Part shown: positions 49,802-58,812 of the stretch, in pieces
How the letters are laid out: each line of letters begins with the position of its first letter
Numbering within the stretch: the first letter of the stretch is position 1
Source: Rhodoligotrophos sp. CJ14
GTDB lineage: Bacteria > Pseudomonadota > Alphaproteobacteria > Rhizobiales > Im1
Assembly (NCBI RefSeq): GCF_038811545.1
Contig: NZ_CP133319.1
Span: 3,005,516 to 3,069,515, forward strand
Reading direction: 5' to 3'
DNA length: 64,000 nucleotides
Notes under the pieces: generated by a model
The model's database searches: none
Told to the model about the DNA's origin: nothing
The model's input: the letters and a program-made list of their open reading frames with translations, nothing else
Program-made: the position numbers and the translations under genes

Positions 49802-51160
49802 ATGGGCGGAACAGGCGTTATCGATACATTCCTCGGGACATTCACCCGCTATATCGACTCTGGCTTTGGCCTGCTCGGCGACGAGGTGGCCTTCATCGCC
49901 ACCACGCTGATCGTCATCGACGTGACGCTCGCGGCTCTCTTCTGGTCCTGGGGCGCGGACGACGACATCATCGCGCGGCTGGTCAAGAAGACGCTGTTCG
50001 TCGGCGTCTTCGCCTACATCATCGGCAACTGGAACAACCTCGCCAAGATCGTCTTCGATAGCTTTGCCGGTCTCGGCCTGAGGGGCTCCGGCACCAGCTT
50101 CACGGTCGAGGATCTCCTGCGCCCCGGCAAGGTCGCTCAGACCGGCCTCGATGCCGCTCGCCCCTTGCTCGATTCCATCTCCGACCTGATGGGCTGGGTC
50201 GCCTTCTTCGAGAACTTCATCCAGATCGCCTGCTTGCTCTTCGCCTGGGCGCTGGTGCTGCTCGCCTTCTTCATCCTGGCCGTGCAGCTCTTCGTGACGC
50301 TTATCGAATTCAAGCTCACCACCTTGGCCGGCTTCGTGCTGATCCCCTTCGGACTGTTCGGCAAGACCGCTTTCATGGCCGAACGGGTCTTGGGCAACGT
50401 CGTCTCCTCCGGCATCAAGGTGCTGGTTCTGGCCGTCGTGATCGGCATCGGCTCGACCCTGTTCTCGCAGTTCACCGCCGGCTTCGGTGGCCAGACACCG
50501 TCCATCGATGACGCCATGGCCGTCGTGCTCGCAGCACTTTCCCTTCTGGGCCTCGGCATCTTCGGCCCCGGTATTGCCAATGGCCTCGTGTCGGGCGGGC
50601 CGCAGCTTGGCGCCGGCGCAGCTGTCGGTACTGGCCTTGCCGTCGGTGGCGCAGCGCTTGCTGCCGGGGGCGCCGCGGGCCTTGCCGTGAAGGGTGGAGG
50701 GGCAGCGATCTCCGGCGGCGGCGCTGCTGTTCGCGGCGGTGCGGCCGCGGCAGGTGCGGCTTCGTCGGCCTACAGCCTCGGCTCGCTGGGACAGTCCGGC
50801 GCCGCGGGCGTCGCATCCGGCCTCGGCGGCGTTGCGCGCGCCGCGGGATCGGCCGCTGTCTCGCCGCTCAAGCGCGCCGCCGCCCGCGCATCCGAGAGCG
50901 TCAAATCCAGCTTCTCCGATGGCGCCAAGGCCGGCTTCGGCGTGACCGGTGGCTCCTCGACCATGGGAACCATTGGCGGCGCGGATGCGGCTGCCGAATC
51001 CGTCAGTCCTCAGCGCGATGGAGCCCCTGACTGGGCAAAGCGCATGAAACGCAGCCAGGCCCTCAGCCACGGCATCTCAGCCGCCGCGCACGCCGTCCGG
51101 TCCGGCGACAGCCACGGCGGCGGCTCTTCCGTCAATCTTTCCGAAAGTGACCGCTCATGA
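49802..51160 (+). CDS. trbL: TrbL (VirB6-like) channel protein
   Basis: 452 aa from ATG 49802. Hydrophobic first ~310 residues with about six membrane segments (VAFIATTLIVIDVTLAALFWSWG; LFVGVFAYIIGNW; ACLLFAWALVLLAFFILAVQLFVTLIEFKLTTLAGFVLIPFGLFG), then a Gly/Ala/Ser-rich tail, characteristic of TrbL. Polytopic inner-membrane channel subunit. Four bases after trbK; overlaps trbF. Confidence 0.93.
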   Translation: MGGTGVIDTFLGTFTRYIDSGFGLLGDEVAFIATTLIVIDVTLAALFWSWGADDDIIARLVKKTLFVGVFAYIIGNWNNLAKIVFDSFAGLGLRGSGTSFTVEDLLRPGKVAQTGLDAARPLLDSISDLMGWVAFFENFIQIACLLFAWALVLLAFFILAVQLFVTLIEFKLTTLAGFVLIPFGLFGKTAFMAERVLGNVVSSGIKVLVLAVVIGIGSTLFSQFTAGFGGQTPSIDDAMAVVLAALSLLGLGIFGPGIANGLVSGGPQLGAGAAVGTGLAVGGAALAAGGAAGLAVKGGGAAISGGGAAVRGGAAAAGAASSAYSLGSLGQSGAAGVASGLGGVARAAGSAAVSPLKRAAARASESVKSSFSDGAKAGFGVTGGSSTMGTIGGADAAAESVSPQRDGAPDWAKRMKRSQALSHGISAAAHAVRSGDSHGGGSSVNLSESDRS

Positions 51161-51846
51161 GCCTCTTCAAACGACCCGCCACCCACTACGGCAAGACGCC
51201 GGAACCAGAAACGCCTTACCAAAAGGCCGCGCAAGTCTGGGACGAGCGCATCGGCTCGGCCCGCGTGCAGGCCAAGAACTGGCGCTATATGGCGTTCGGC
51301 AGCCTGATCCTCTCGGCCGGCTTTGCCGCAGCCCTTGTCTGGCAGTCGGCGCGCGGGACCGTAGTTCCCTGGGTGGTGCAGGTGGACAACCTCGGCCAGG
51401 CCCAGACCGTCGCCCCGGCATCGGCCGACTATCGGCCGACCGATCCCCAGATCGCCTGGCACCTCGCGCGCTTCATCGAGCAGACCCGCTCGATCCCGGC
51501 CGACGCCATCATCGTGCGGCAGAACTGGCTTCGGGCCTATGAGTGGACCACGGACCGCGGCGCAGCCGCTCTCAACGACTATGCCCGCGCCAATGACCCG
51601 TTCACCCGCGTCGGCCGCCAGCAGATCGCCGTCGAGGTATCGAGCGTCATACGTGCATCGCCGGACAGCTTCCGCGTCGCCTGGACCGAGCGCCATTACG
51701 AGAACGGCCAGCTCTCCACCACCGAACGTTGGACCGCGATCCTGACGATCGTGATCCAGACGCCGCGCGACGCCGAGCGGCTGCGCGCCAATCCGCTGGG
51801 GATCTACGTCAACGCCATCAATTGGTCGCGGGAGATGAGCCAATGA
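51157..51846 (+). CDS. trbF: TrbF (VirB8-like) protein
   Basis: 229 aa. N-terminal YQKAAQVWDERIGSARVQAKNWRYMAFGSLILSAGFAAALVWQSARGTVVPWVVQVD (one membrane anchor), then the VirB8-type periplasmic domain (IAWHLARFIEQTRSIPADAIIVRQNWLRAYEWTTDRGAAALNDYA, WTERHYE). Assembly factor of the T4SS. ATGA coupling on both sides. Confidence 0.94.
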   Translation: MSLFKRPATHYGKTPEPETPYQKAAQVWDERIGSARVQAKNWRYMAFGSLILSAGFAAALVWQSARGTVVPWVVQVDNLGQAQTVAPASADYRPTDPQIAWHLARFIEQTRSIPADAIIVRQNWLRAYEWTTDRGAAALNDYARANDPFTRVGRQQIAVEVSSVIRASPDSFRVAWTERHYENGQLSTTERWTAILTIVIQTPRDAERLRANPLGIYVNAINWSREMSQ

Positions 51847-52826
51847 GCCGCCCGACGATGAACAAACCCGCCTTTCAGCGTTTCCGTAAACCCGCATTGG
51901 CGATTGTCCTGCTTTCCGCCACCATGCTTGCGGGCTGTGCAACCAACCGGCCACCCCAGATCAGCTACGATGCCGACGTGCCGCCACTTCCGGCCGTGCC
52001 GGCGATCGTCACCGACCAGCGGCCGCGCCCATTGCATGTGCCGCCGGCCTGGACGCCGGCGCGCGGTGGTACCGCCGCCAGTACGCCGGAAGGTCGCGTC
52101 CAGAACGCCAATGCCGCCGCAAGGGTTCAGCCACGGCGCGAGGGATACTACAATTCCATCCAGATCTATCCCTGGAGCGAAGGGGCGCTCTATCAGGTCT
52201 ATGCCGCCCCCGGCCAGATCACCAATATTGCACTCGAGCCGGGCGAGAGCCTGACCGGCGCCGGCCCGATCGCCGCCGGCGACACGGCGCGCTGGATCAT
52301 CGGCGATACCGAGAGCGGCAGCGGCGCCGCCCGCCGCGTCCACATTCTCGTCAAGCCGACGCGCGCCGACATCACCACCAATCTCGTCGTCACGACCGAT
52401 CGCCGCGTCTACATGATCGAGCTGCAATCAGGCGAAAGCCCCTATATGCCTGCCGTCGCGTGGGCCTATCCGCAGCCGCCCGCCGGTCAGCGGCAGAGCG
52501 TTCCGGCCACGCCGGTTATTCCGGCCGTTGCGGCGAGGAACTATCGCTACGGCCTGACCGGCGACACGCCGCCATGGCGGCCGGTCTCGGTCTATGACGA
52601 CGGACGCCGGGTCTATGTCGAGTTCCCGCGCGGCATCGTGCAGGGCGAGATGCCACCGCTCTTCGTCATCGGATCGGACGGCGAGGCCCAGATCGTCAAC
52701 AGCCGCATCTACCAGAACATCCTGATCGTCGATCGCCTCTTCGGCGCGGCCGAGCTGCGTCTCGGCGGCGGCGACCGCCAGCAGACCGTCAGGATCGTTC
52801 GTACCGACGGAAGGCCAACGTCATGA
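51843..52826 (+). CDS. trbG: TrbG (VirB9-like) protein
   Basis: 327 aa. Lipoprotein-like signal (AIVLLSATMLAGCATNRPPQ with Cys at the lipobox), proline-rich linker, then the VirB9/TrbG beta domain (YPWSEGALYQVYAAPGQITNIALEPGESL, VHILVKPTRADITTNLVVTTDRRVYMIELQS, PVSVYDDGRRVYVEFPRGI). Outer part of the T4SS core complex. Start chosen for coupling with trbF. Confidence 0.94.
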   Translation: MSRPTMNKPAFQRFRKPALAIVLLSATMLAGCATNRPPQISYDADVPPLPAVPAIVTDQRPRPLHVPPAWTPARGGTAASTPEGRVQNANAAARVQPRREGYYNSIQIYPWSEGALYQVYAAPGQITNIALEPGESLTGAGPIAAGDTARWIIGDTESGSGAARRVHILVKPTRADITTNLVVTTDRRVYMIELQSGESPYMPAVAWAYPQPPAGQRQSVPATPVIPAVAARNYRYGLTGDTPPWRPVSVYDDGRRVYVEFPRGIVQGEMPPLFVIGSDGEAQIVNSRIYQNILIVDRLFGAAELRLGGGDRQQTVRIVRTDGRPTS

Positions 52827-54022
52827 GCAACCACGAAGAAAAAAGCGAAGAGAGCGCTCCGCTCACCGGCGTCGCCGTCGATTCCACATCCACCATGCGG
52901 CTGCGTGCGGAGCCGCCGCGCGTCACGCGCCTGTCGCGCAAAGTTCTGGCCAGCGTCGGCCTCATCGCCAGCATCGGCATCGCAGGTGCGCTGATGTATG
53001 CGCTCCAGACGCGCGATGCCGGTACGGAGAACGAGGAGCTCTACTCCATCGACAACAGGCCGACGGCCGATGGCCTCGCGGGCCTGCCGCGCGACTACAC
53101 CGGCCCGGTACTGGGCCCAGCTTTGCCCGGCGATCTCGGGCGGCCGATCCTCGACGCCCAGAACCGCGGCCGGCCGGTCGTGCCGCCGGCCATGGCGACA
53201 CCGCAGGTCGATCCCGAGGAACAGCGCCGTCTGGCCGAGGAAGAAGCGGCCCGGACCAGCCGCGTCTTCTTCCAGACCGGCCCGAGAACGGGAGCGGCTG
53301 CCGCAACCTCTCCAGGCGTCGCCAGTCCAAATCTTGCCGGCCTCGGGCTTGCAGGCCAGTTAGGTGCCCCAACTGCCCAGGACCGGCAAAACGCCTTCCT
53401 CAACGCCGCCGTCGACAGGCGCACCGTCGCCTCAGATCGCGTCATGCCGCCAGCATCGCCCTTTGTGCTGCAGGCCGGCGCGGTGATTCCAGCCGCGCTG
53501 ATCACCGGCATCCGCTCCGATCTGCCCGGTCAGATCACCGCCCAGGTGACGGAACACATCTACGACAGCCCCACCGGCCGGGTCCTGCTTGTGCCCCAGG
53601 GCACCCGAATCATCGGCGAATACAGCAACGATGTCGGTTTCGGGCAGCGCCGCGTGCTGCTCGTCTGGAATCGCCTGATCTTCCCGAACGGTCGCTCGAT
53701 CGTGCTGGAGCGTCAGCCCGGAGCGGACACGCAAGGCTATGCCGGACTCGAAGATGGCGTGGACTATCACTGGTGGGATCTGGCGAAGGCTGCTGGCCTC
53801 TCGACGCTGCTCGCCGTCGGCGCTGAGCTCGCCGTCGACGATGAGGACCGCCTGATCCGCGCCATTCGCGACGGCGCACAGGACACGATCAACGACGCCG
53901 GCCAGCAGATCATCCGTCGCCAGTTGCAGGTTGCTCCCACGCTGACCATCAGACCAGGCTTCCCGGTCCGCATTATCGTCACCCGCGATTTGGTCCTCGA
54001 GCCCTACGGAGCTGCGCAATGA
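52823..54022 (+). CDS. trbI: TrbI (VirB10-like) protein
   Basis: 399 aa. One membrane anchor (VLASVGLIASIGIAGALMYAL), proline-rich periplasmic linker, then the VirB10/TrbI domain (FVLQAGAVIPAALITGIRSDLPGQITAQVTEHIYDSPTGRVLLVPQGTRIIGEYSNDVGFGQRRVLLVWNRLIFPNGRSI..., FPVRIIVTRDLVL). Spans both membranes in the core complex. Its stop overlaps the DUF2274 fragment. Confidence 0.95.
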   Translation: MSNHEEKSEESAPLTGVAVDSTSTMRLRAEPPRVTRLSRKVLASVGLIASIGIAGALMYALQTRDAGTENEELYSIDNRPTADGLAGLPRDYTGPVLGPALPGDLGRPILDAQNRGRPVVPPAMATPQVDPEEQRRLAEEEAARTSRVFFQTGPRTGAAAATSPGVASPNLAGLGLAGQLGAPTAQDRQNAFLNAAVDRRTVASDRVMPPASPFVLQAGAVIPAALITGIRSDLPGQITAQVTEHIYDSPTGRVLLVPQGTRIIGEYSNDVGFGQRRVLLVWNRLIFPNGRSIVLERQPGADTQGYAGLEDGVDYHWWDLAKAAGLSTLLAVGAELAVDDEDRLIRAIRDGAQDTINDAGQQIIRRQLQVAPTLTIRPGFPVRIIVTRDLVLEPYGAAQ

Positions 54023-54147
54023 ACAAATCGACATTCGGCCCGATCATCGAAGACAAGCCCATCAAGCTAGCGTTCGAGCGGTCGGGGGCTCTCCATCGCG
54101 ATCTCGTCGCTCATGCCGATTTTCCGAACAGTCAGCATGTCTCTTAG
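54019..54147 (+). pseudogene. DUF2274 gene remnant directly after trbI
   Basis: 42 codons: MNKSTFGPIIEDKPIKLAFERSGALHRDLVAHADFPN, the first half of the small DUF2274 family that normally follows trbI (…DKPVKLTVELPAAVHRDLVAYAE… as I remember it), ending at a TAG where the family continues for about 30 more residues. It overlaps the trbI stop. A complete DUF2274-type gene starts 16 bases later, so this looks like a duplicated or decayed copy. Confidence 0.6.
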
Positions 54148-54162
54148 ACCAGGAGGTGAACC

Positions 54163-54450
54163 ATGCCGGAACTGAAGCTTGGCCGGCTGCCAAAGGTCGG
54201 TCTAACGCGTCTGACGATCACGTTGCCGGAACCGCTCAAGGAAGAACTCGACCAATATGCGGCCGAGCACAGTCGACTCTACGAACCCGTGGACACCGCA
54301 GCCCTGATCCCGCACATGCTGGAAGCCTTCATCCGCTCGGATCGTGGTTGGCGCAGCCGTAAGGCCAAGGCCGGCCGAGGCCGCCAACAAGGGGTTTCTC
54401 CAACCAGCGGCACGACGCGGAACGGCAATGAAGATGATGGCTCTGCCTGA
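54163..54450 (+). CDS. DUF2274-domain protein
   Basis: 95 aa: LKLGRLPKVGLTRLTITLPEPLKEELDQYAAEHSRLYEPVDTAALIPHMLEAFIRSDRGW, the DUF2274 pattern (ribbon-helix-helix-like) typical of the gene after trbI in Alphaproteobacteria and other Proteobacteria. AGGAGG (54150-54155) precedes the ATG. Function unknown; end of the trb operon. Confidence 0.88.
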   Translation: MPELKLGRLPKVGLTRLTITLPEPLKEELDQYAAEHSRLYEPVDTAALIPHMLEAFIRSDRGWRSRKAKAGRGRQQGVSPTSGTTRNGNEDDGSA

Positions 54451-54677
54451 CGTCGTCCTGGCCGCAGCTATAATCTTGACGCTTCTTTTGCTTCGTTCAG
54501 TAAAGGCATCAATTGCCTGCGGACTCCGCAAATCGCCGCATGGTAGGCTGGCGATCAGAGCGTTCGATCCCTGCCAGCTCTATTTGACCATGGTCGCATG
54601 AGGGCCAGAATACGCACTTACATCCCGCCCAATGCTACCCTATGATACCGCCGTCGCCATTTGCTCGGGAGGAACAG
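54451..54677. other. Junction between conjugation genes and acetone cargo
   Basis: About 230 bases with no supported gene, lower in GC than the flanks. It must contain the promoter of the AcoR-like regulator. No repeats or attachment sites were seen. Confidence 0.35.
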
Positions 54678-56505
54678 ATGGTAGCCAGCATTACGAAGCG
54701 GGACTGGGAAGAGTACATGGCCATCGGGCGTGTTCCTCTCAGCGTCCGCGAGCCTGTGCTGCAAAGCTGGCAGCGCAGTGCCAGCAGCGGCATCACCAGT
54801 CTCAAGAGCGCGCCGAAGCTCGGCGAAAGCGAACTCGTGGCCCATCGCCAGGAAGCCCGCCGGTTGCGCCTTGGCGCGCGCGCCGCGCTTCAGAAGGCCG
54901 GATATCTTCTGAACCACACCGGCAACATGCTGCTTCTGTGCAGCAATAGCGGCGTCGTGCTCGATGTCGCCGGCGACGAGGTCACGCAGGCAAGGGGCCG
55001 CGAGAATCATCTGCATGTCGGCGGGCGCTGGAGCGAGTCCTCGATTGGCACCAATGCCATTGGCACCGCCATCCATCTACGCCGGCCGATACAGGTGGAA
55101 CAGCGTCGAGCACTATTGCGAGGAAATCCACCGCTGGAACTGTGCCGCCACGCCGATCACCGATCCCGCCGACGGCAGACTGCTCGGCATTGTCGATATA
55201 TCCTGGCCGAACGACGTTGAACAGGCGAATGCGGCAGCGCTTTCGGCCACGCTGGCGCTGCAGATCGAGGCCGATCTCGGTCGGCACCACGCGATGGAGC
55301 GAGAAAAGCTGATGGAGCGGCTGCAAATGCGCCGGCGCCGGCTTGGCTCCGACCCCGTGCTGGTGCTCGATCGCTCGGCGCGCGAAGTCTTTGCCAACGA
55401 GGATTTCCGCCGTTTGTACGACGGCAACGAAGCGCTCAACTTCCTGCGCGCCTGCATTCCCAATCTGATGGGGCAAGCGCCGGAGGATATCGCCGAAGCG
55501 CTGTCGGGCTCCCTTCCAGGCGCCGATCTGGAAGTCATCGCCGAGGGCGAGGACGCTATCGGCGTCATGCTTTCGCTGCCGCGCAGGCGACCCGTGCCGG
55601 TCAGCCATGGAGCCGAGCTCGACAAGATCGGCCGCATCGGCGCGGTGACATTCGAGCTGTGCAGGCAGGCCCGGCGACTCGCCGGAACGCATATCCCGAT
55701 CCTCATCGAAGGAGAAACCGGAACCGGCAAGACCTTCCTTGCGCAGGCGATTCACCGCGCCGCCGCCCGGCCGCCCGGCAGCTTCGAGATGCTCGACTGC
55801 TCGACGCTCACCACACGAGCGCTGCGCGAGGATCTTGCACGCGAGACCCGGCGTTCCGCCATGCTGGAGCAGCTTGCGGAAAGCGGCGGCGCGCTATGCC
55901 TCGACCGGCCGGGATCCTTGCCGCCAGAGGCCCAAAAGCTGCTGCTCAGCCTGCTGGAACAGGTCAGCGCCCGCGCGTGCAACGGCATCAAGCTGTTGTC
56001 CCTGTCATCCACGCCACTTTACGACGCCATGCAGGGTGGCAGGTTCCGCGGGGATCTCTACTATCGGCTGGCCGGCGCACGGCTGATCATACCGCCTTTG
56101 CGCATGCGCCGACAGGAAATCATCCCCTCGCTGCGTATGGTAGCCGAGCGCCACGCACGCACTACGGGCAAGCGCGAACTGCGCTTCACTTCCGGCGCAC
56201 TCAGCCTGCTGGAGGCCTACCACTGGCCGGGGAATCTGCTTGAGATGTCCAATCTGGTTGCGATGCTCGATGCGCTGTCGCCGAGCGGCCTGATCGACGA
56301 GAAGAACCTGCCGGCCGAAATGCGTCGCCGGTCCGAGCGCAGGGAAGAGCATACGCTGCGCGGTTCTGAAAAAGCCGAGATCCTCGAAGCAATCGAGTTT
56401 GCGGACGGAAATCTCACCGAAGCCGCGCGCCGGCTGGGTATCGCCCGCTCCACGCTCTATCTCAAGCTCGACAGCTACGGCATCGCTCGCACGCGCAAGT
56501 CCTGA
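54678..56505 (+). pseudogene. AcoR/AcxR-type regulator with a frameshift
   Basis: From ATG 54678 (GGAGGA upstream) the GAF/AcoR sensor region reads in frame to GTAIHLRRPIQV, then the frame must skip one base in the GG at 55097-55098 to continue as NSVEHYCEEIHRWNCAATPITDPADGRLLGIVDIS. Restored length ~608 aa. AAA+ domain with GETGTGKTFLAQAIH (Walker A), but the Walker B site reads GGALCLDRPGSLP with Arg for the usual Glu, and no GAFTGA loop is visible. Ends with a Fis HTH (DGNLTEAARRLGIARSTLYLKLDSYGI). It lies just upstream of acxABC and is the expected activator. The extra base may be a real mutation or a sequencing error. Confidence 0.82.
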
Positions 56506-56535
56506 TCTTCGCGTCCGCAACATGTCCGTCAGGGC

Positions 56536-56550
56536 GTCCGAAAATCGGAC
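56536..56550. promoter_or_regulatory. Operator upstream of acxA (shared with the alcohol dehydrogenase)
   Basis: GTCCGA-AAA-TCGGAC, perfect inverted repeat, 85-100 bases before the acxA start, with an extra half-site GTCCGAT directly after it (56551-56557) and GTCCGTC before it. Same core as at 40621-40643. Confidence 0.65.
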
Positions 56551-56634
56551 GTCCGATGGTGCATTTCTGAATCCACATTTTCCCCTGCGGCCAATCCCGA
56601 TCTTGCGGGTCTGGCCATGAAGGGAGGAATCAGA

Positions 56635-58788
56635 ATGCAGTTGGACAAACAAACCAAACGAACGGTGCAGGTGCTCGGGATCGATGCCGGCGGCACCATG
56701 ACCGACACGTTCTTCGTCGATTCCAATGGCGAGTTCGTCGTTGGCAAGGCGCAATCGACACCTGAAAACGAAGCACTCGGGCTGATCGAAAGCTCGCGTG
56801 ACGGTCTGGGCCAATGGGGTCTCAATCTGCAGGAGGCGCTCTCGACCATCCAAACCGGCGTCTATTCCGGCACGGCGATGCTCAACCGCGTGGTACAGCG
56901 CAAAGGCCTGCGCACCGGCCTCATCGTCAATGCCGGCATGGAGGATTTCCATCGCATGGGGCGGGCGATCCAGGCGTATCTGGGCTTCGCCTATGAGGAC
57001 CGCATCCACCTTAATACCCACTATTACGACGAGCCGCTGGTTCCCCGCCACCTCACGCGCGGCGTGATGGAGCGCGTCGATATGTTCGGCAAGGTGGTCA
57101 TCCCACTGCGCGAGGACACCGCTCGGAAAGCCGCGCGAGACCTGATCGATCAGGACGTGGAGGGCATCGTCATCTCGTTGCTGCACAGCTACCGCAACCC
57201 TGCCCATGAGCGCCGGGTGCGGGACATCGTGCAGGAGGAAATCGAGAAATGGGGCAAGAAGATCCCGGTCTTCGCCTCGACCGACTACTATCCGGTGCGC
57301 AAGGAAACCCACCGCACCAACACTACCATCCTCGAGGCTTTCGCGGCCGAGCCTTCGCGCGAGACGTTGCGCAAGATCGGGAGCGCCTTCAAAGAGAACG
57401 GCTCCAAGTTCGACTTCCGCGTCATGGCCACCCACGGCGGTACCATCTCGTGGAAAGCCAAGGAGCTTGCCCGCACCATCGTCTCCGGTCCGATCGGGGG
57501 CGTCATCGGCGCCAAATATCTGGGAGAGGTGCTGGGCTACAAGAACATCGCCTGCTCCGATATCGGCGGCACCTCCTTCGACGTGGCACTGATCACGCAG
57601 GGCGAGCTCACCATCCGCAACGATCCCGACATGGCGCGTCTGGTTCTATCGCTGCCGCTGGTGGCGATGGACTCTGTTGGCGCAGGCGCCGGCTCCTTCA
57701 TCCGCCTCGACCCTTACACCAAGGCGATCAAGCTCGGACCGGACAGCGCCGGGTATCGCGTGGGCGTGTGTTGGGCCGAATCCGGCATTGAAACGGTGAC
57801 GATTTCCGACTGTCATGTCATTCTCGGCTATCTCAACCCCGACAACTTCCTCGGCGGACAGGTCAAGCTCGACCGCGAGCGCGCCTGGAACGCGATGAAA
57901 GAGCAGATCGCCGATCCGCTCGGCCTGTCGGTCGAAGAAGCGGCCGCCGGCGTGATCGAACTGCTGGACAGCGATCTGCGCGACTATCTGCGCTCCATGA
58001 TCTCGGGCAAGGGTTATTCGCCCACCTCCTTCACCTGCTTTTCCTATGGCGGCGCGGGTCCGGTCCACACCTATGGCTACACCGAAGGTCTGGGCTTTGA
58101 GGACGTCATCGTGCCGGCATGGGCGGCGGGCTTCTCGGCCTTCGGCTGCGCGGCGGCGGATTTTGAATACCGTTACGACAAATCGCTCGACATCAACATC
58201 GCCGAGGATGCTTCCGACAAGGCCAAGGCGGCAGAGGCGCGGGTGCTCAACGAGGCATGGGCCGAGCTGACGGAGCGCGTGCTGGAGGAGTTCGAACTCA
58301 ACGGCTACTCGCGTGACCAGGTGCAGCTCCAGCCGGGCTACCGCATGCAGTATCGCGGCCAGCTCAACGACCTCGAGATCGAAAGCCCGATCAAGAGCGC
58401 TTCCACGCCCGATGATTGGGACGCACTGGTTGATGCCTTCAACGACACTTATGGCCGCGTCTATGCCGCTTCGGCCCGCTCGCCGGAGCTCGGCTATTCG
58501 GTCACCGGCGCGATCATGCGCGGCACCGTGCCGATCCCGCGCCCCAGGATCCCGAAGGAACCCGAGGGTGAGTCGACGCCACCCGAGAGCGCAAAGCTCG
58601 GAACGCGCAAGTTCTACCGCAAGGGCAAATGGGTCGACGCGCAGATCTACCAGATGGAGACGCTGCGGCCCGGCAACCGCATCGCCGGCCCCGCCATCAT
58701 CGAATCCGACGCCACGACCTTCGTCGTGCCCGGCGGCTTCGAGACCTGGCTCGACGGCCACCGGCTGTTCCATCTCAAGGAAGTGTAA
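56635..58788 (+). CDS. acxA: Acetone carboxylase beta subunit
   Basis: 717 aa from ATG 56635 (GGGAGGA upstream; an in-frame start at 56617 is also open). HyuA/hydantoinase-oxoprolinase family: VLGIDAGGTMTDTFFVDSNGEFVVGKAQSTPENE (N-terminal ATP/acyl-phosphate region), TGLIVNAGMEDFHRMGRA, SGPIGGVIGAKYLG, IACSDIGGTSFDVALIT, FSYGGAGPVHTYGYTEGLGFEDVIVP. With AcxB and AcxC it carboxylates acetone to acetoacetate with ATP. The gene set beta-alpha-gamma in this order and size is diagnostic. Expressed from the shared-operator promoter region upstream. Confidence 0.92.
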   Translation: MQLDKQTKRTVQVLGIDAGGTMTDTFFVDSNGEFVVGKAQSTPENEALGLIESSRDGLGQWGLNLQEALSTIQTGVYSGTAMLNRVVQRKGLRTGLIVNAGMEDFHRMGRAIQAYLGFAYEDRIHLNTHYYDEPLVPRHLTRGVMERVDMFGKVVIPLREDTARKAARDLIDQDVEGIVISLLHSYRNPAHERRVRDIVQEEIEKWGKKIPVFASTDYYPVRKETHRTNTTILEAFAAEPSRETLRKIGSAFKENGSKFDFRVMATHGGTISWKAKELARTIVSGPIGGVIGAKYLGEVLGYKNIACSDIGGTSFDVALITQGELTIRNDPDMARLVLSLPLVAMDSVGAGAGSFIRLDPYTKAIKLGPDSAGYRVGVCWAESGIETVTISDCHVILGYLNPDNFLGGQVKLDRERAWNAMKEQIADPLGLSVEEAAAGVIELLDSDLRDYLRSMISGKGYSPTSFTCFSYGGAGPVHTYGYTEGLGFEDVIVPAWAAGFSAFGCAAADFEYRYDKSLDINIAEDASDKAKAAEARVLNEAWAELTERVLEEFELNGYSRDQVQLQPGYRMQYRGQLNDLEIESPIKSASTPDDWDALVDAFNDTYGRVYAASARSPELGYSVTGAIMRGTVPIPRPRIPKEPEGESTPPESAKLGTRKFYRKGKWVDAQIYQMETLRPGNRIAGPAIIESDATTFVVPGGFETWLDGHRLFHLKEV

Positions 58789-58812
58789 CGGCCTGAAGGG
58801 AGGAGAACCCAC

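Noticed and set aside
56551-56634. Possible sigma54 promoter before acxA
   Set aside because: No GG and GC pair with the required ten-base spacing and flanking consensus was found; the nearest look-alike has the wrong spacing.
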